A stretch of 64,000 nt of DNA from Thermodesulfobacteriota bacterium (GCA_040753795.1 JBFMDX010000003.1:124001-188000); one strand, 5' to 3'. Counted from the stretch's first letter, positions 26,704 to 34,632 are shown. Numbers and translations: made by a program. Notes: generated from the letters alone by a model not told the origin.

Positions 26704-27528
26704 TTATTCTTCATCGGTCTGTAATGCCACCAGTACCGCCTGTCGCATGACCTCCACCGGCGCCGGCCGGCCGGTCCAGGCTTCAAACTGGGCGGCGCCC
26801 TGATAAACGAACATGGCCAGCCCGTCGATGGTTTCACAACCGCATTCGGCGGCTTCCTTGAGCAGCCGGGTTTTCAAGGGGTTATAAACAATATCCATGA
26901 CCACCCCGCCCGGTCTGAACCACTCCCGTGGAACCGGCGATACATCGCTGTCCGGCGCCATTCCCACCGGCGAGGTATTGATCAGGACATCCCACTCGCA
27001 GGATCCGGCTTCGGCCACGGCCAGGGCGTCGCCGCCGAAGTCCCGGGCCAGGGGTTTGGCCCCGGCCACGGTCAGGTCGGCGATCAGCAGCCGGCCGCCC
27101 TCGCGGGCCACGCCGTAAGCCACGGCCCGGGCCGCGCCGCCGGCCCCGATCACCAGGACGGTGCGACCGCGGACAACGGTCTTTTCCAGCAGCGCCCGGA
27201 TCGCCCCCTGCCAGTCCGTATTATGACCGACCAGGCGGCCGTCGCGGTTGACGACGGTGTTGACGGCGCCGATGCGGCGGGCCTCCTCATCCACCTCGTC
27301 CAGGTGGGCCATGGCGGACACCTTGTGGGGAATGGTGATGCTGGCGCCGCCGATGCCCAGGGCGCGGATACCGCCGACAGCGCCGGCAATATCCTTCACC
27401 CGGAAAGCGACATAGGCGTCGTTGATGCCGGCGGCGGCAAAGGCGGCATTGTGCATGACCGGGCTCCGGCTGTGGGCCACCGGATCCCCCAGAACGCAGT
27501 AAACCGTCGATTTGGCGTTAATGGCCAT
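26704..27528 (-). CDS. aroE: Shikimate dehydrogenase
   Basis: The 274-residue NADPH enzyme reduces 3-dehydroshikimate. Substrate residues are in VLGDPVAHSRSPVMHNAAF and SITIPHK (catalytic Lys). The NADP motif is GAGGAARAVAYG, followed by LINTSPVGM. The ATG at 27528 is chosen because a GGAGG overlapping the pheA stop lies about 9 bases upstream. A longer open frame to 28131 lies inside pheA. No 3-dehydroquinate dehydratase domain is fused, and none is found elsewhere in the window. Confidence 0.96.
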   Translation of the reverse strand: MAINAKSTVYCVLGDPVAHSRSPVMHNAAFAAAGINDAYVAFRVKDIAGAVGGIRALGIGGASITIPHKVSAMAHLDEVDEEARRIGAVNTVVNRDGRLVGHNTDWQGAIRALLEKTVVRGRTVLVIGAGGAARAVAYGVAREGGRLLIADLTVAGAKPLARDFGGDALAVAEAGSCEWDVLINTSPVGMAPDSDVSPVPREWFRPGGVVMDIVYNPLKTRLLKEAAECGCETIDGLAMFVYQGAAQFEAWTGRPAPVEVMRQAVLVALQTDEE

Positions 27529-27533
27529 CTTGC

Positions 27534-28637
27534 TTATCCTCCCATCGTCGCCACGGGATAAGAGCCGAGCACTTTGAGGAACTGACAGCTGTCCTTCATG
27601 CGGGCCAGGGTCCCTTTTACAGGCTCCTCCTCGGCATGTCCCAGAAGATCGACGAAGAAAACATAACTCCAGTTCTCGTATTTGGCCGGCCGGGATTCCA
27701 GCTTGATCATGTTGACTCCCGCTTCGGCGATGGGGCCAAGGGCCTTGAACAGGGCGCCGGGCACATGGGCCGTGACGAACATGAGCGACGTCTTGTCGTT
27801 GCCGGTGACCGGCACGCGCTCGTTGCCGATCACCAGAAAACGGGTAGTGTTGCGGGCGACATCCTGGATCCGGGAGGCCACCACCTGCAACCCGTATATC
27901 CGTCCGGCTTCCCCGCCGGCGATGGCGCCGGCCCGGTCGGCGGTCAGGGCCATTTTGGCGGCCTGGGCGTTGCTGCTGCACTCCACCAGGTCCGCCTCCG
28001 GCAGGTGCTTGCCGAGCCAGCGGCGGCATTGCGCGAAGGTCTGTGGATGGGAATAGATCGTGCGGATGTCCTCCATCCGGCCCGAACGCGACAGCAGATC
28101 GTGGGAAATGACCAGGTAGATCTCTCCGCATATCTTCAGGTCGGCCTCCTGGAACAGGTCCAGGGTATGGTTCACCGCCCCTTCGATGGAGTTCTCCACC
28201 GGCACGACGCCATAGCGGCTGGCGCCCTTTTCCACCTCGTCGAACACGTCCTTGATGCTCGGCTGGGGAACCAGCCGGTCGTATGTTTCAAAATACTCAA
28301 GAGCGGCAAAATGGGTGAAGGTCGCCTCCGGTCCCAGATAGGAAATCACCCGGGGTTCCTGGAGCTGCCGGGAGGCGGCGATGATTTCGGAAAAAATCCG
28401 CTTCAGGCCGTCATTGGCAAGCGGCCCGGGGTTCCGGGCGGCCAGGGCCCGTAGCATTTGATCCTCCCGGGCCTTGTCCACGATGGCGTGGCCGGCCGCA
28501 GCCTTGTACTCGCCGATCCGCCGGGCCAGGGACAGCCTTTCGTTGAGCTGGTCCAGAATCCTGGCGTCAATGGCATCGATATCCCGGCGGACGGCTGCAA
28601 TCCGCTGCCGGGTTTCATCCTCTTTATTCGGGTTCAT
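27534..28637 (-). CDS. pheA: Bifunctional chorismate mutase / prephenate dehydratase
   Basis: The 367-residue P-protein has an AroQ-type chorismate mutase helix bundle (1-90; RRDIDAIDARILDQLNERL). Next comes a prephenate dehydratase domain (about 95-275; YLGPEATFTHFAAL, VVPVENSIEGAV, TTRFLVIG). The C-terminal ACT domain (about 285-360) has the allosteric ESRP motif, so feedback inhibition by phenylalanine is expected. It sits centrally in the aromatic operon, and tyrA at the operon end uses the same prephenate. Confidence 0.96.
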   Translation of the reverse strand: MNPNKEDETRQRIAAVRRDIDAIDARILDQLNERLSLARRIGEYKAAAGHAIVDKAREDQMLRALAARNPGPLANDGLKRIFSEIIAASRQLQEPRVISYLGPEATFTHFAALEYFETYDRLVPQPSIKDVFDEVEKGASRYGVVPVENSIEGAVNHTLDLFQEADLKICGEIYLVISHDLLSRSGRMEDIRTIYSHPQTFAQCRRWLGKHLPEADLVECSSNAQAAKMALTADRAGAIAGGEAGRIYGLQVVASRIQDVARNTTRFLVIGNERVPVTGNDKTSLMFVTAHVPGALFKALGPIAEAGVNMIKLESRPAKYENWSYVFFVDLLGHAEEEPVKGTLARMKDSCQFLKVLGSYPVATMGG

Positions 28638-28695
28638 GATCGTTTTCCGTTCGCGTTACCCTGGTTGACGGTACCCGGGGGAAGCCACCCGGCGT

Positions 28696-29688
28696 CTATT
28701 TTTCCGTTATGGTTTCTTCAATCCGGTAACCGAAATGCCGGCCCCCCGCCTCCATGGACACCAGCACCCCGTCACCGGGTTTCAAGGTCACCACCGATAC
28801 CGGTTTGCCGTCCGGAGCGGTCAGACGGATGGTCTCGGCGTTCTGCACGATGGTGGTAATGGCACTGCCCTCGCAGACCGCCTTGACCAGCATGAGTGGC
28901 CGCTTTTCGATCTTCAGCCGACCCACCACGGCATCGGTCGTGTTGCCCTGGTAGTCGGTGATGAAAATCCGGTCTCCGGCGGCCAGTTCCGACAGGTAGC
29001 GCGTCTTTCCGCCCGGCACCCGGGTATAGGCGTGGACCGGACCGGCGTTGACGCGAAACGGCCGCGGCGCGACGTAAGGATTGACGACACTTTCCGAATG
29101 GACCAGGAAAAGGGCCCGGTTGCTGTTGCCCACCAGCATGCCCTGGCCTTCGGTCATGGCGGTGCAGGTGTCCACGCAGACCCGGTCGCCCATGCCGACG
29201 GCGATGATATCCGTTATTTCCGCCGCCTGAAGCGGCGTCCGTTCAGGCGCCCCGCGGACCTCCTCCAGGGCCTTCTTCAGTTCGGCCGGATCGGGTACAT
29301 CCAGCAGTAGGCGGCTGACCCCCTTCTCCAGAATGCCCATCGCGGTACGGGCTTCCGCGGCGCTGGCCACCCGCGTGATGACATCGGCCCCCCTGGCGAT
29401 GAGATTTTCCAGGGGAATGATGGTCCAGTCCCGGCACTGCAGAATCACTTTTTTATCCCGGCAGAGCCGAAGGATCTCCTCTTCATCGGCGCCGGAAGTG
29501 ATTTCAAACACGACTACCTCCTCGCCGAGTTTCAGGTCCCCGTCTTCGGCGATGGTGTCAATCCGGCCCAGTTCCTTGACCTTATGGGAATATCCCGGCG
29601 GCACCAGAATACCGTCAGCCCCCCCCTCCAGCGCGGTCGTCACCATTTTCTTGTTCCAGGGATCGACCTTTACCCAGATTGTCCGCAT
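28696..29688 (-). CDS. 3-dehydroquinate synthase II (archaeal type)
   Basis: The 330-residue product belongs to the family that forms 3-dehydroquinate from 2-amino-3,7-dideoxy-D-threo-hept-6-ulosonate by NAD-dependent oxidative deamination and cyclisation. It replaces the classical AroB route that starts from DAHP. Recognisable stretches are MRTIWVKVDPWNKKMVTTAL, ILQCRDWTIIPLENLIA, GMGDRVCVDTCTAM and VNAGPVHAYTRVPGGKTRYL. One base separates it from the ADH synthase gene. Confidence 0.94.
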   Translation of the reverse strand: MRTIWVKVDPWNKKMVTTALEGGADGILVPPGYSHKVKELGRIDTIAEDGDLKLGEEVVVFEITSGADEEEILRLCRDKKVILQCRDWTIIPLENLIARGADVITRVASAAEARTAMGILEKGVSRLLLDVPDPAELKKALEEVRGAPERTPLQAAEITDIIAVGMGDRVCVDTCTAMTEGQGMLVGNSNRALFLVHSESVVNPYVAPRPFRVNAGPVHAYTRVPGGKTRYLSELAAGDRIFITDYQGNTTDAVVGRLKIEKRPLMLVKAVCEGSAITTIVQNAETIRLTAPDGKPVSVVTLKPGDGVLVSMEAGGRHFGYRIEETITEK

Positions 29689-29689
29689 G

Positions 29690-30511
29690 CTATTTCCCCT
29701 TCCCGCGGCTTGGTTGTTTGAGCATTTTCAAAGCCCGTTCCACGCTGGCGCCGTCATTGACCACGGCCGCGATGGCGGCCACCATCCGAGCCGGATGGGC
29801 ATGCTGGAAAACGTTCCGGCCGATAGACACACCGGCGCCGCCGGCGTCGACCGACCCCCGGACCATCTCCAGGATAGCCCGGTCCGAGTCCATCTTGGGT
29901 CCGCCGGCGATGACCACCGGCACGGCGCACCCGGCCACCACCTCGCGGAAGGTGGCGACGCTGCCGGTGTAGGAGACCTTGACGATATCGGCACCGAGTT
30001 CGTCGCCCACCCGGGCGGCGTGTTTGATAAAGGAAACATCGTATTCGTTTTTGATCTTCTCTCCCCGGGGATAGATCATGGCCAGCAGCGGCATGCCCCA
30101 CTCCCGGGCGTCCGAGCTGATCCGGCCGAAATCGTGGAGCATCTGTTTCTCGTCCCGGTCGCCGATGTTGACGTGAATGGAAACACCGTCGGCGCCCAGT
30201 TTGACCGCTTCCTCAACCGTACACACCAGTGTCTTGGCGTTGGGCGTCGGCGACAGGCTGGTCGAAGCCGACAGGTGGATAATCAGCCCGATGTCCCGTC
30301 CCCGGCCGCGATGCCCCTTGCCGACCAGGCCTTTATGTTCCACCACGGCATTGGCGCCGCCTTCGGCCACCAGGCCGACGGCGGTCCGGATGTCGATCAC
30401 CCCGGCGATGGGCCCCACGGACACGCCGTGATCCATGGGGACGATGACCGTTCGGCCGGTGTCCCGATTCATTAATCGTTCCAGCCTGATTTTTTTGCCC
30501 AGAATCGTCAT
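29690..30511 (-). CDS. 2-amino-3,7-dideoxy-D-threo-hept-6-ulosonate (ADH) synthase
   Basis: The 273-residue class I aldolase-fold enzyme is the first step of the archaeal-type shikimate pathway, condensing an aspartate-semialdehyde-derived unit with a 6-deoxy-5-ketofructose-phosphate-type donor. The family start is [15 protein letters not shown]. The Schiff-base Lys is expected in [15 protein letters not shown], and the phosphate-binding region is [12 protein letters not shown] with [11 protein letters not shown]. An AGGAGG site precedes the ATG. It is the first structural gene of the operon and lies just behind the attenuator at 30563-30714. Confidence 0.93.
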   Translation of the reverse strand: MTILGKKIRLERLMNRDTGRTVIVPMDHGVSVGPIAGVIDIRTAVGLVAEGGANAVVEHKGLVGKGHRGRGRDIGLIIHLSASTSLSPTPNAKTLVCTVEEAVKLGADGVSIHVNIGDRDEKQMLHDFGRISSDAREWGMPLLAMIYPRGEKIKNEYDVSFIKHAARVGDELGADIVKVSYTGSVATFREVVAGCAVPVVIAGGPKMDSDRAILEMVRGSVDAGGAGVSIGRNVFQHAHPARMVAAIAAVVNDGASVERALKMLKQPSRGKGK

Positions 30512-30562
30512 TTTTTTCCCTCCTGTTTTTTCGTAAACGCCGGGACCGGACGCCCGCGAAAC

Positions 30563-30600
30563 AAAAAAGCCGCGGGCTTGTTTTCGATCCGCCCGCGGCT
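30563..30600 (-). terminator. Intrinsic terminator of the aromatic attenuator
   Basis: A perfect 10-bp stem, AGCCGCGGGC (30600-30591) and GCCCGCGGCT (30577-30568), encloses a 13-base A-rich loop and runs into six T residues on the minus strand. It stands about 50 bases before the ADH synthase start, so it must act as a conditional terminator for the operon behind it. Confidence 0.92.
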
Positions 30601-30627
30601 TTGTTTACTTTTTGTTGTTAATCGGAC

Positions 30628-30714
30628 TCAGCGCACCACAGGCAGACCGGTATTAAAGTAGTAATACCAGAAGTAGCAAAAATAAAATCTGTCTGCCCGG
30701 AGGAACGCGTTCAT
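30628..30714 (-). CDS. Aromatic leader peptide (28 aa)
   Basis: This is a short ORF of ATG, 27 further codons and TGA. The peptide begins MNAFLRADR. Residues 10-20 read FYFCYFWYYYF, that is 4 Phe, 5 Tyr and 1 Trp in 11 positions. The peptide then ends NTGLPVVR. Such a run is extremely unlikely by chance and is the hallmark of a ribosome-stalling leader. All three aromatic amino acids are represented, which fits control of the common pathway rather than one branch. The ribosome-binding site is weak by eye (GAAAGC before the ATG). It is followed by the terminator at 30563-30600. Confidence 0.9.
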   Translation of the reverse strand: MNAFLRADRFYFCYFWYYYFNTGLPVVR

Positions 30715-30763
30715 GCTGCTTTCAATCAGATTTTTACTATTTATTCATACAAACTTTTTTCTG

Positions 30764-30792
30764 CTCCTATCCGACCGGCGTGGAAAAGTCAA
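30764..30792 (-). promoter_or_regulatory. Candidate promoter of the aromatic operon
   Basis: On the minus strand TTGACT (30792-30787) is followed after 17 bases by TAGGAG (30769-30764). The -35 is good and the -10 is poor. Transcription would start about 40-45 bases before the leader ATG, a sensible distance for an attenuator. No other convincing pair lies closer. Confidence 0.4.
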
Positions 30793-30814
30793 GCGTTTTT
30801 TACATTTTAAAAAC

Positions 30815-30843
30815 TTTTTATCCGGCCGGGAACCGGATATAAT
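30815..30843 (+). promoter_or_regulatory. Candidate promoter with overlapping dyad for the small membrane protein
   Basis: A perfect -10 TATAAT (30838-30843) has a weak -35 TTTTTA (30815-30820) 17 bases upstream. An inverted repeat TATCCGG-N7-CCGGATA (30819-30839) fills the spacer and touches the -10, the position of a repressor operator. The element faces away from the aromatic operon promoter. Confidence 0.5.
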
Positions 30844-30897
30844 ATATAGAAGAACATAAGGCCCATAAGGGTATGCCAATCAGACAGGAGGTATGTT

Positions 30898-31116
30898 ATG
30901 CGCGGCGCCTTTTTAGTGCTCACCCTCATCGCCCTGCTGATCGTGGGGCTGCTGGTGATCAAAAACATGGAAAGCGACAGGAGCGATAACGAAGTCCAGC
31001 AGGTGGAGTCACTTCAGAAAGCCAGGGAAACCGCCCGGCAGGTCGATGACCAGACCAGAGACATTCAGCGGCGCGCCCGGGAAGCCACCCGGGGGCTGCA
31101 GCAGCAGGGCCAATGA
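30898..31116 (+). CDS. Small single-pass membrane protein
   Basis: The 72-residue product has a membrane helix at about 4-22 (AFLVLTLIALLIVGLLVI). A highly charged, probably coiled-coil tail follows (QQVESLQKARETARQVDDQ...), rich in Gln, Arg and Glu. The ribosome-binding site CAGGAGG is strong and well spaced. It is transcribed divergently from the aromatic operon and convergently with the acyl-CoA synthetase gene, whose stop is 10 bases away. I recognise no family. A structural or phage-shock-like membrane role would be a guess. Confidence 0.7.
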   Translation: MRGAFLVLTLIALLIVGLLVIKNMESDRSDNEVQQVESLQKARETARQVDDQTRDIQRRAREATRGLQQQGQ

Positions 31117-31126
31117 AGCCGGGGGA

Positions 31127-32980
31127 TCAACCCCGCTGCTTGACATCCTTCCAGAACGGCTCTTCCAGTTTCCGTTTGATGAGCTTGCCGTCGATATGGC
31201 GGGGCAGTTCGTCATAGACAACAAACTCCTTGGGAATCTTGAAGCCTTTCAACCCCCGCTGCCGGCAGAACTCCCTGATCTCGTCAGCGGTGGCGGTTTC
31301 CCCCTCTTGCAGCTGGATACAGGCCAGAGGGACTTCGCCCAGGTCCGGATCCGGCGCCCGGATGACGGCCACGTCGGCGATCTTGGGATGGTTGACCAGA
31401 ACATTTTCGATTTCCAGAGGGAAAATATTGACGCCTCCGGATATGATCATCTCCTTGATCCGGCCGGTCAGATAGAGGAAACCGTCCGCGTCCACATAAC
31501 CGATCAGCTTGTCGTTATACCACTCCACCCCGTTGACGATCTTGTGGTTGTCCTTGAGCTTCTCCTCCGACCCGGGGTATCGCAGGGACATGGTCCCGAC
31601 GGTTCTGCCCAGCACGAGCCCTTCCTGGCCGGGACCGCAGACGACGTCGTTGATGTCGTCGTAGATCAGGATATCCCCGCAGCGGGCCTTGCCCACGCTG
31701 TTGACCCGCTCGGGTTTTTCCAGATAATCCTCCGGCAGCAGCAGGGTGATGACCGCGCTCTCGGAGCTGCCGTAATATTCGTGAAAAACCGGCTGCCGGG
31801 CGCCCTGTTTCATGAATAGATCGTTAATGGCGGTTTTCACGTCAGGCGGGCAGGGCGCGGCTGCTGAAAACAGGGCCCGCATGGAGCTCAAATCATAACG
31901 GCCCTTGACCTCCTCCGGCAGGGCCAGAATTCGCTGGAGGATGGTGGGCACCGCGAAGGCCCAGGAGATGCGTTCCTTTTCGATCATGCGCAGGTATTTT
32001 TCCGGATCGAACTTTCTCATCAGCACGGCAGTGGCCCCGAGCAGCAGGCAGGGGGCGTACCCGGCCGCGGTGCCGGCGTGGTAGAGGGGAGTGACGATGA
32101 GGGAACGGATGTTGCCGTATACCGGGTCCTTGATGGAGGCGCAGCCGTAATAATGAAAATAGCTGTACTGCATGATCATGTACTTCAGATAATCGGCCAG
32201 GCTGCTCCGGGGCGCCTCCACCTTATCGCTGAGCAGGTAGCTGAAGCTGTCATAGAGATTGGAGCTCTTGGGGATGCCGGTCGTCCCGCCGGTATAGGGG
32301 TTGATGGCCACGATAAAACTGGTCTTCTCGGGCACGTCGGCCGGGCTGCCGCTGATGACCGCCTCGTAACTTTCCACGCCCGGCGGCGGCGTCCCTCCGC
32401 CGACCATGATAAACCGCTCCACGCTGACCAGATCGTTCTTGATGGCCATGATGCGGTCGGCAAAGGCGCTGTCGAATATGAACACTTTGGGGGCGCGCAG
32501 CTTGATGGTTTCGCGCAGTTCCTGGCCGTCCAGATGCCAGTTGACCGGCGGAAACGGAGTCCCGATCAGGCAGGCGGCGTAAAAGCACTCGAAAAACTCG
32601 GCGCAGTTGTAAAGCATGCAGCCGACGCGGTCCCCGGGCTTGGCGCCGTATGACTGAAAGGCGTTGGCCAGGCTCAGGACCCGGTCGTGCATCTGCGCGA
32701 AGGTGAAGCGCCGGTCGCCGTCCACAATGGCCTCACGGTCACCGAGAACCTCCCAGGCGGAAAGAAAGGCGTTGGCCGTTAAATCGCCCAGACGGAATTG
32801 GGCAAGGTCCGAAAATGTTTTACGGAATCCGCCTCTGGCCGCCGCCTTGCCGGTCATCTTCAACAGGTTGACCACGCCCAATTGTTTTCTGATGGTTTTA
32901 TTGAAACCCCAGAACGCCTCCATGCCCACCACCCCGGCCATGGCCCCGACCATACTTTTCAAAGACTTGTCAGCGCCCAT
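31127..32980 (-). CDS. AMP-forming acyl-CoA synthetase
   Basis: The 617-residue member of the adenylate-forming superfamily activates a carboxylic acid to its CoA thioester. The P-loop-like motif is NPYTGGTTGIPKSSNLYDS, the A5-like motif is FHEYYGSSESAVI, and the C-terminal hinge and Lys motif are GRIKEMIISGGVNIFPLEIE and DGKLIKRKLEE. The first 50 residues are an extension before the core that may be amphipathic. The substrate cannot be read from sequence. A 521-base gap with two large hairpins precedes it. Confidence 0.9.
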   Translation of the reverse strand: MGADKSLKSMVGAMAGVVGMEAFWGFNKTIRKQLGVVNLLKMTGKAAARGGFRKTFSDLAQFRLGDLTANAFLSAWEVLGDREAIVDGDRRFTFAQMHDRVLSLANAFQSYGAKPGDRVGCMLYNCAEFFECFYAACLIGTPFPPVNWHLDGQELRETIKLRAPKVFIFDSAFADRIMAIKNDLVSVERFIMVGGGTPPPGVESYEAVISGSPADVPEKTSFIVAINPYTGGTTGIPKSSNLYDSFSYLLSDKVEAPRSSLADYLKYMIMQYSYFHYYGCASIKDPVYGNIRSLIVTPLYHAGTAAGYAPCLLLGATAVLMRKFDPEKYLRMIEKERISWAFAVPTILQRILALPEEVKGRYDLSSMRALFSAAAPCPPDVKTAINDLFMKQGARQPVFHEYYGSSESAVITLLLPEDYLEKPERVNSVGKARCGDILIYDDINDVVCGPGQEGLVLGRTVGTMSLRYPGSEEKLKDNHKIVNGVEWYNDKLIGYVDADGFLYLTGRIKEMIISGGVNIFPLEIENVLVNHPKIADVAVIRAPDPDLGEVPLACIQLQEGETATADEIREFCRQRGLKGFKIPKEFVVYDELPRHIDGKLIKRKLEEPFWKDVKQRG

Positions 32981-33120
32981 CCTCTTCCCCCTGTCTTCCG
33001 ATAAACTTCTTCTCCACGACTACACCCGGCACAACACCGGGTGTAATGGATTTCTTGTTTTTATTTTTAAGCCGGTATCGACGAACCGGGCATCCGGTTT
33101 TTTCTTCCCCGTCATAAGGA

Positions 33121-33297
33121 AGCGCCCGGGTGTGACTTTGCCAGCGACGTTGATTGTTTGCGGGAATAAATTCATCAAAAGCCGAAGCGCGGAAATTTCA
33201 AATTATTTGAGGCCGACAGGCCGAGTTTTTGAAATTTCAGCGAAGGCGTTTGATGAATCCCGCAAACGATCAGGAGCAAGAAGTCACTCCGGGCGCT
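33121..33297. repeat. Long imperfect palindrome (element A)
   Basis: A 177-base inverted repeat lies upstream of the acyl-CoA synthetase gene. Outer arms: AGCGCCCGGGTGTGACTT with AAGTCACTCCGGGCGCT. Middle arms: TTGTTTGCGGGAATAAATTC with GAATCCCGCAAACGA. Inner arms: GGAAATTTCAAA with TTTGAAATTTCA. The core is GGCC-GACA-GGCC. Arms of about 75 bases with small mismatches would fold into one long hairpin in RNA or as a cruciform. No ORF fits it. Confidence 0.8.
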
Positions 33298-33351
33298 GCG
33301 AATCCCGATCTTTAAAACCGACGCCCCCTTGAAAAATGAACACAGCCGCTA

Positions 33352-33446
33352 AAAAGGGCTGAAGGGACTTCGCGTTAAAAAATTGCCCGTTGTCCGAGGG
33401 CGAAGCCCGAGTTCGAGCAATTTAGCGAAGGGCATTCAGCCCGCCC
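33352..33446. repeat. Second palindrome of the same plan (element B)
   Basis: GGGCTGAAGGGACTTCGCG and AAAAAATTGC on the left pair with GCAATTTAGCGAAG and TTCAGCCC on the right. The core is GGGC-GAA-GCCC. It shares with element A the core-side pattern CGAGTT...AATTT(C)AGCGAAGG, although the arm sequences differ. It sits between element A and the stop of the ferredoxin gene. The remainder of the 32981-33501 gap shows nothing else. Confidence 0.7.
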
Positions 33447-33501
33447 GAAATGATCGTGGAGCGAACAAAACGATCTTTTTACGGCGCCATCATGGGCGTT
33501 G

Positions 33502-34590
33502 TTATTTAACAAACTGGCTGTAATCCACGCCCCTGGACTGGGCCCGCTTCTCAAACCACTGGTCTTCGTTCTGCGGCGGCAGTTCCCGTTCGGCCGGCGC
33601 CTTGGCCACCAGCGTGATGGCCTCGGTGGGGCAGGTGGTAACGCACAGGCCGCAGCCGATGCATTGTTTCTCGATCACCCGGTATTCGCCGTCCTTCTCC
33701 TCCACCGCCCCGACCTGGCACCGCTCATCAGCGCAGACACCGCACTGGATACAGGCGTCCTGATCAATGAGGGCGTAATAGTTGGACTTGATCATGGGCG
33801 ACGGATCCAGCTTCCATTCGTTGATCGAACGCAGCAGGCCGCAGCAGCAGCCGCAGCAGTTGCAGATGAAATCCTGACCGTCGACCACGTTCCGGGACAG
33901 ATGCACCAGTCCGGCCTCCTCGGCCTTGCGCAGGACATCATAGGCTTCGGCCTTGGTGATCTTCCGGCCCCAGGGATGATCGTCGAACACGCCGGGAACC
34001 GGCGCCACGGCCAGACAAACCTCCAGGGGCTTTGTGCAGCCCCGGTCCAGCATCCGCTGCTCTTTCTTGCAGATACAGTCGTTGACCGCGAAATCCTGTC
34101 CGTTTTCGATAATATGAGAGACCCGGTCGTAGGTCAGGGCTTCCTGTGAATCGGCCAGCTTTTCCTCGATGGGGATGGTCCGCATGAGGGCCGGGCCGTT
34201 CTGGAAAAACTGGGCGCCGAAATGGGGCATGTAGGCTTCGCACAACTCCACAAACTCCCGGTCCATGCGGTCGATCTGGAATTCATACAGGCCGAAGACC
34301 CAGGGCATCATTTTATAGATTCTCGTGCCGCCGAGGCTGACACCGAAGACCAGTCCCCGCCGCCACATGGCGTCCAGTTGCTTCGCCAGGGCTTCCACCG
34401 GCCGGCCTGTCCGTTTGGCGATCTGATCCACGTTTTCAAAATTCAGTTTCAGCTGGCAGAACAGCTCCGCCTCATCCGGTTCGAACATTTTCTTCAGAAT
34501 TTTAATCTCCACGCCGCTTTCCGTTCTCGGATAACCGTTCGGCAGCGTGTCCAGCACTTCGGCCAGCTTTTCGTAAATCGCGTCGCTCAT
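33502..34590 (-). CDS. 4Fe-4S ferredoxin-type protein with winged-helix-like N-terminus
   Basis: The 362-residue product opens with a possible winged-helix region (about 15-110; KLNFENVDQIAKRTGRPVEAL). A cysteine-rich middle follows (NDCICKKEQRMLDRGC near 195 and ICNCCGCCCGLL near 252). A C-terminal pair of 4Fe-4S motifs is also present (CIQCGVCADERC and CIGCGLCVTTCP, about 278-325). At least two and perhaps four clusters can be bound. It is likely an electron-transfer or redox-sensing protein, and the partner is unknown. The gene is 42 bases after the PPi-PFK gene, so they may be co-transcribed. Confidence 0.8.
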   Translation of the reverse strand: MSDAIYEKLAEVLDTLPNGYPRTESGVEIKILKKMFEPDEAELFCQLKLNFENVDQIAKRTGRPVEALAKQLDAMWRRGLVFGVSLGGTRIYKMMPWVFGLYEFQIDRMDREFVELCEAYMPHFGAQFFQNGPALMRTIPIEEKLADSQEALTYDRVSHIIENGQDFAVNDCICKKEQRMLDRGCTKPLEVCLAVAPVPGVFDDHPWGRKITKAEAYDVLRKAEEAGLVHLSRNVVDGQDFICNCCGCCCGLLRSINEWKLDPSPMIKSNYYALIDQDACIQCGVCADERCQVGAVEEKDGEYRVIEKQCIGCGLCVTTCPTEAITLVAKAPAERELPPQNEDQWFEKRAQSRGVDYSQFVK

Positions 34591-34632
34591 CTTGGATTTT
34601 CCTCTCTTGTATGGATATTTCCCACGGCGCCG

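Larger units (their letters stand above)
30512..30714 (-). promoter_or_regulatory. Aromatic amino-acid transcription attenuator
   Basis: On the minus strand a leader ORF (30714-30628) is embedded in alternative RNA structures. Pause stem 1:2: GGTATTA (30668-30662) with TAATACC (30655-30649), extended by GGGCAGAC (30698-30691) with GTCTGCCT (30647-30640). Terminator 3:4: 30600-30591 with 30577-30568 followed by U6. Antiterminator 2:3: TCTGCCTGTGGT (30646-30635) with GCCGCGGGCGGA (30599-30588), 12 contiguous pairs including four G-U. The leader stop codon lies 5 bases past segment 2, so a ribosome there would mask segment 2 and allow termination. A ribosome stalled on the aromatic codons would free it. 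The pairing was worked out by hand, and function is inferred. Confidence 0.88.

Noticed and set aside
26704-28131. A 475-residue reading of aroE with a long N-terminal extension
   Set aside because: The first 200 residues lie inside pheA in another frame and match no fold; the ATG at 27528 with GGAGG gives normal aroE.
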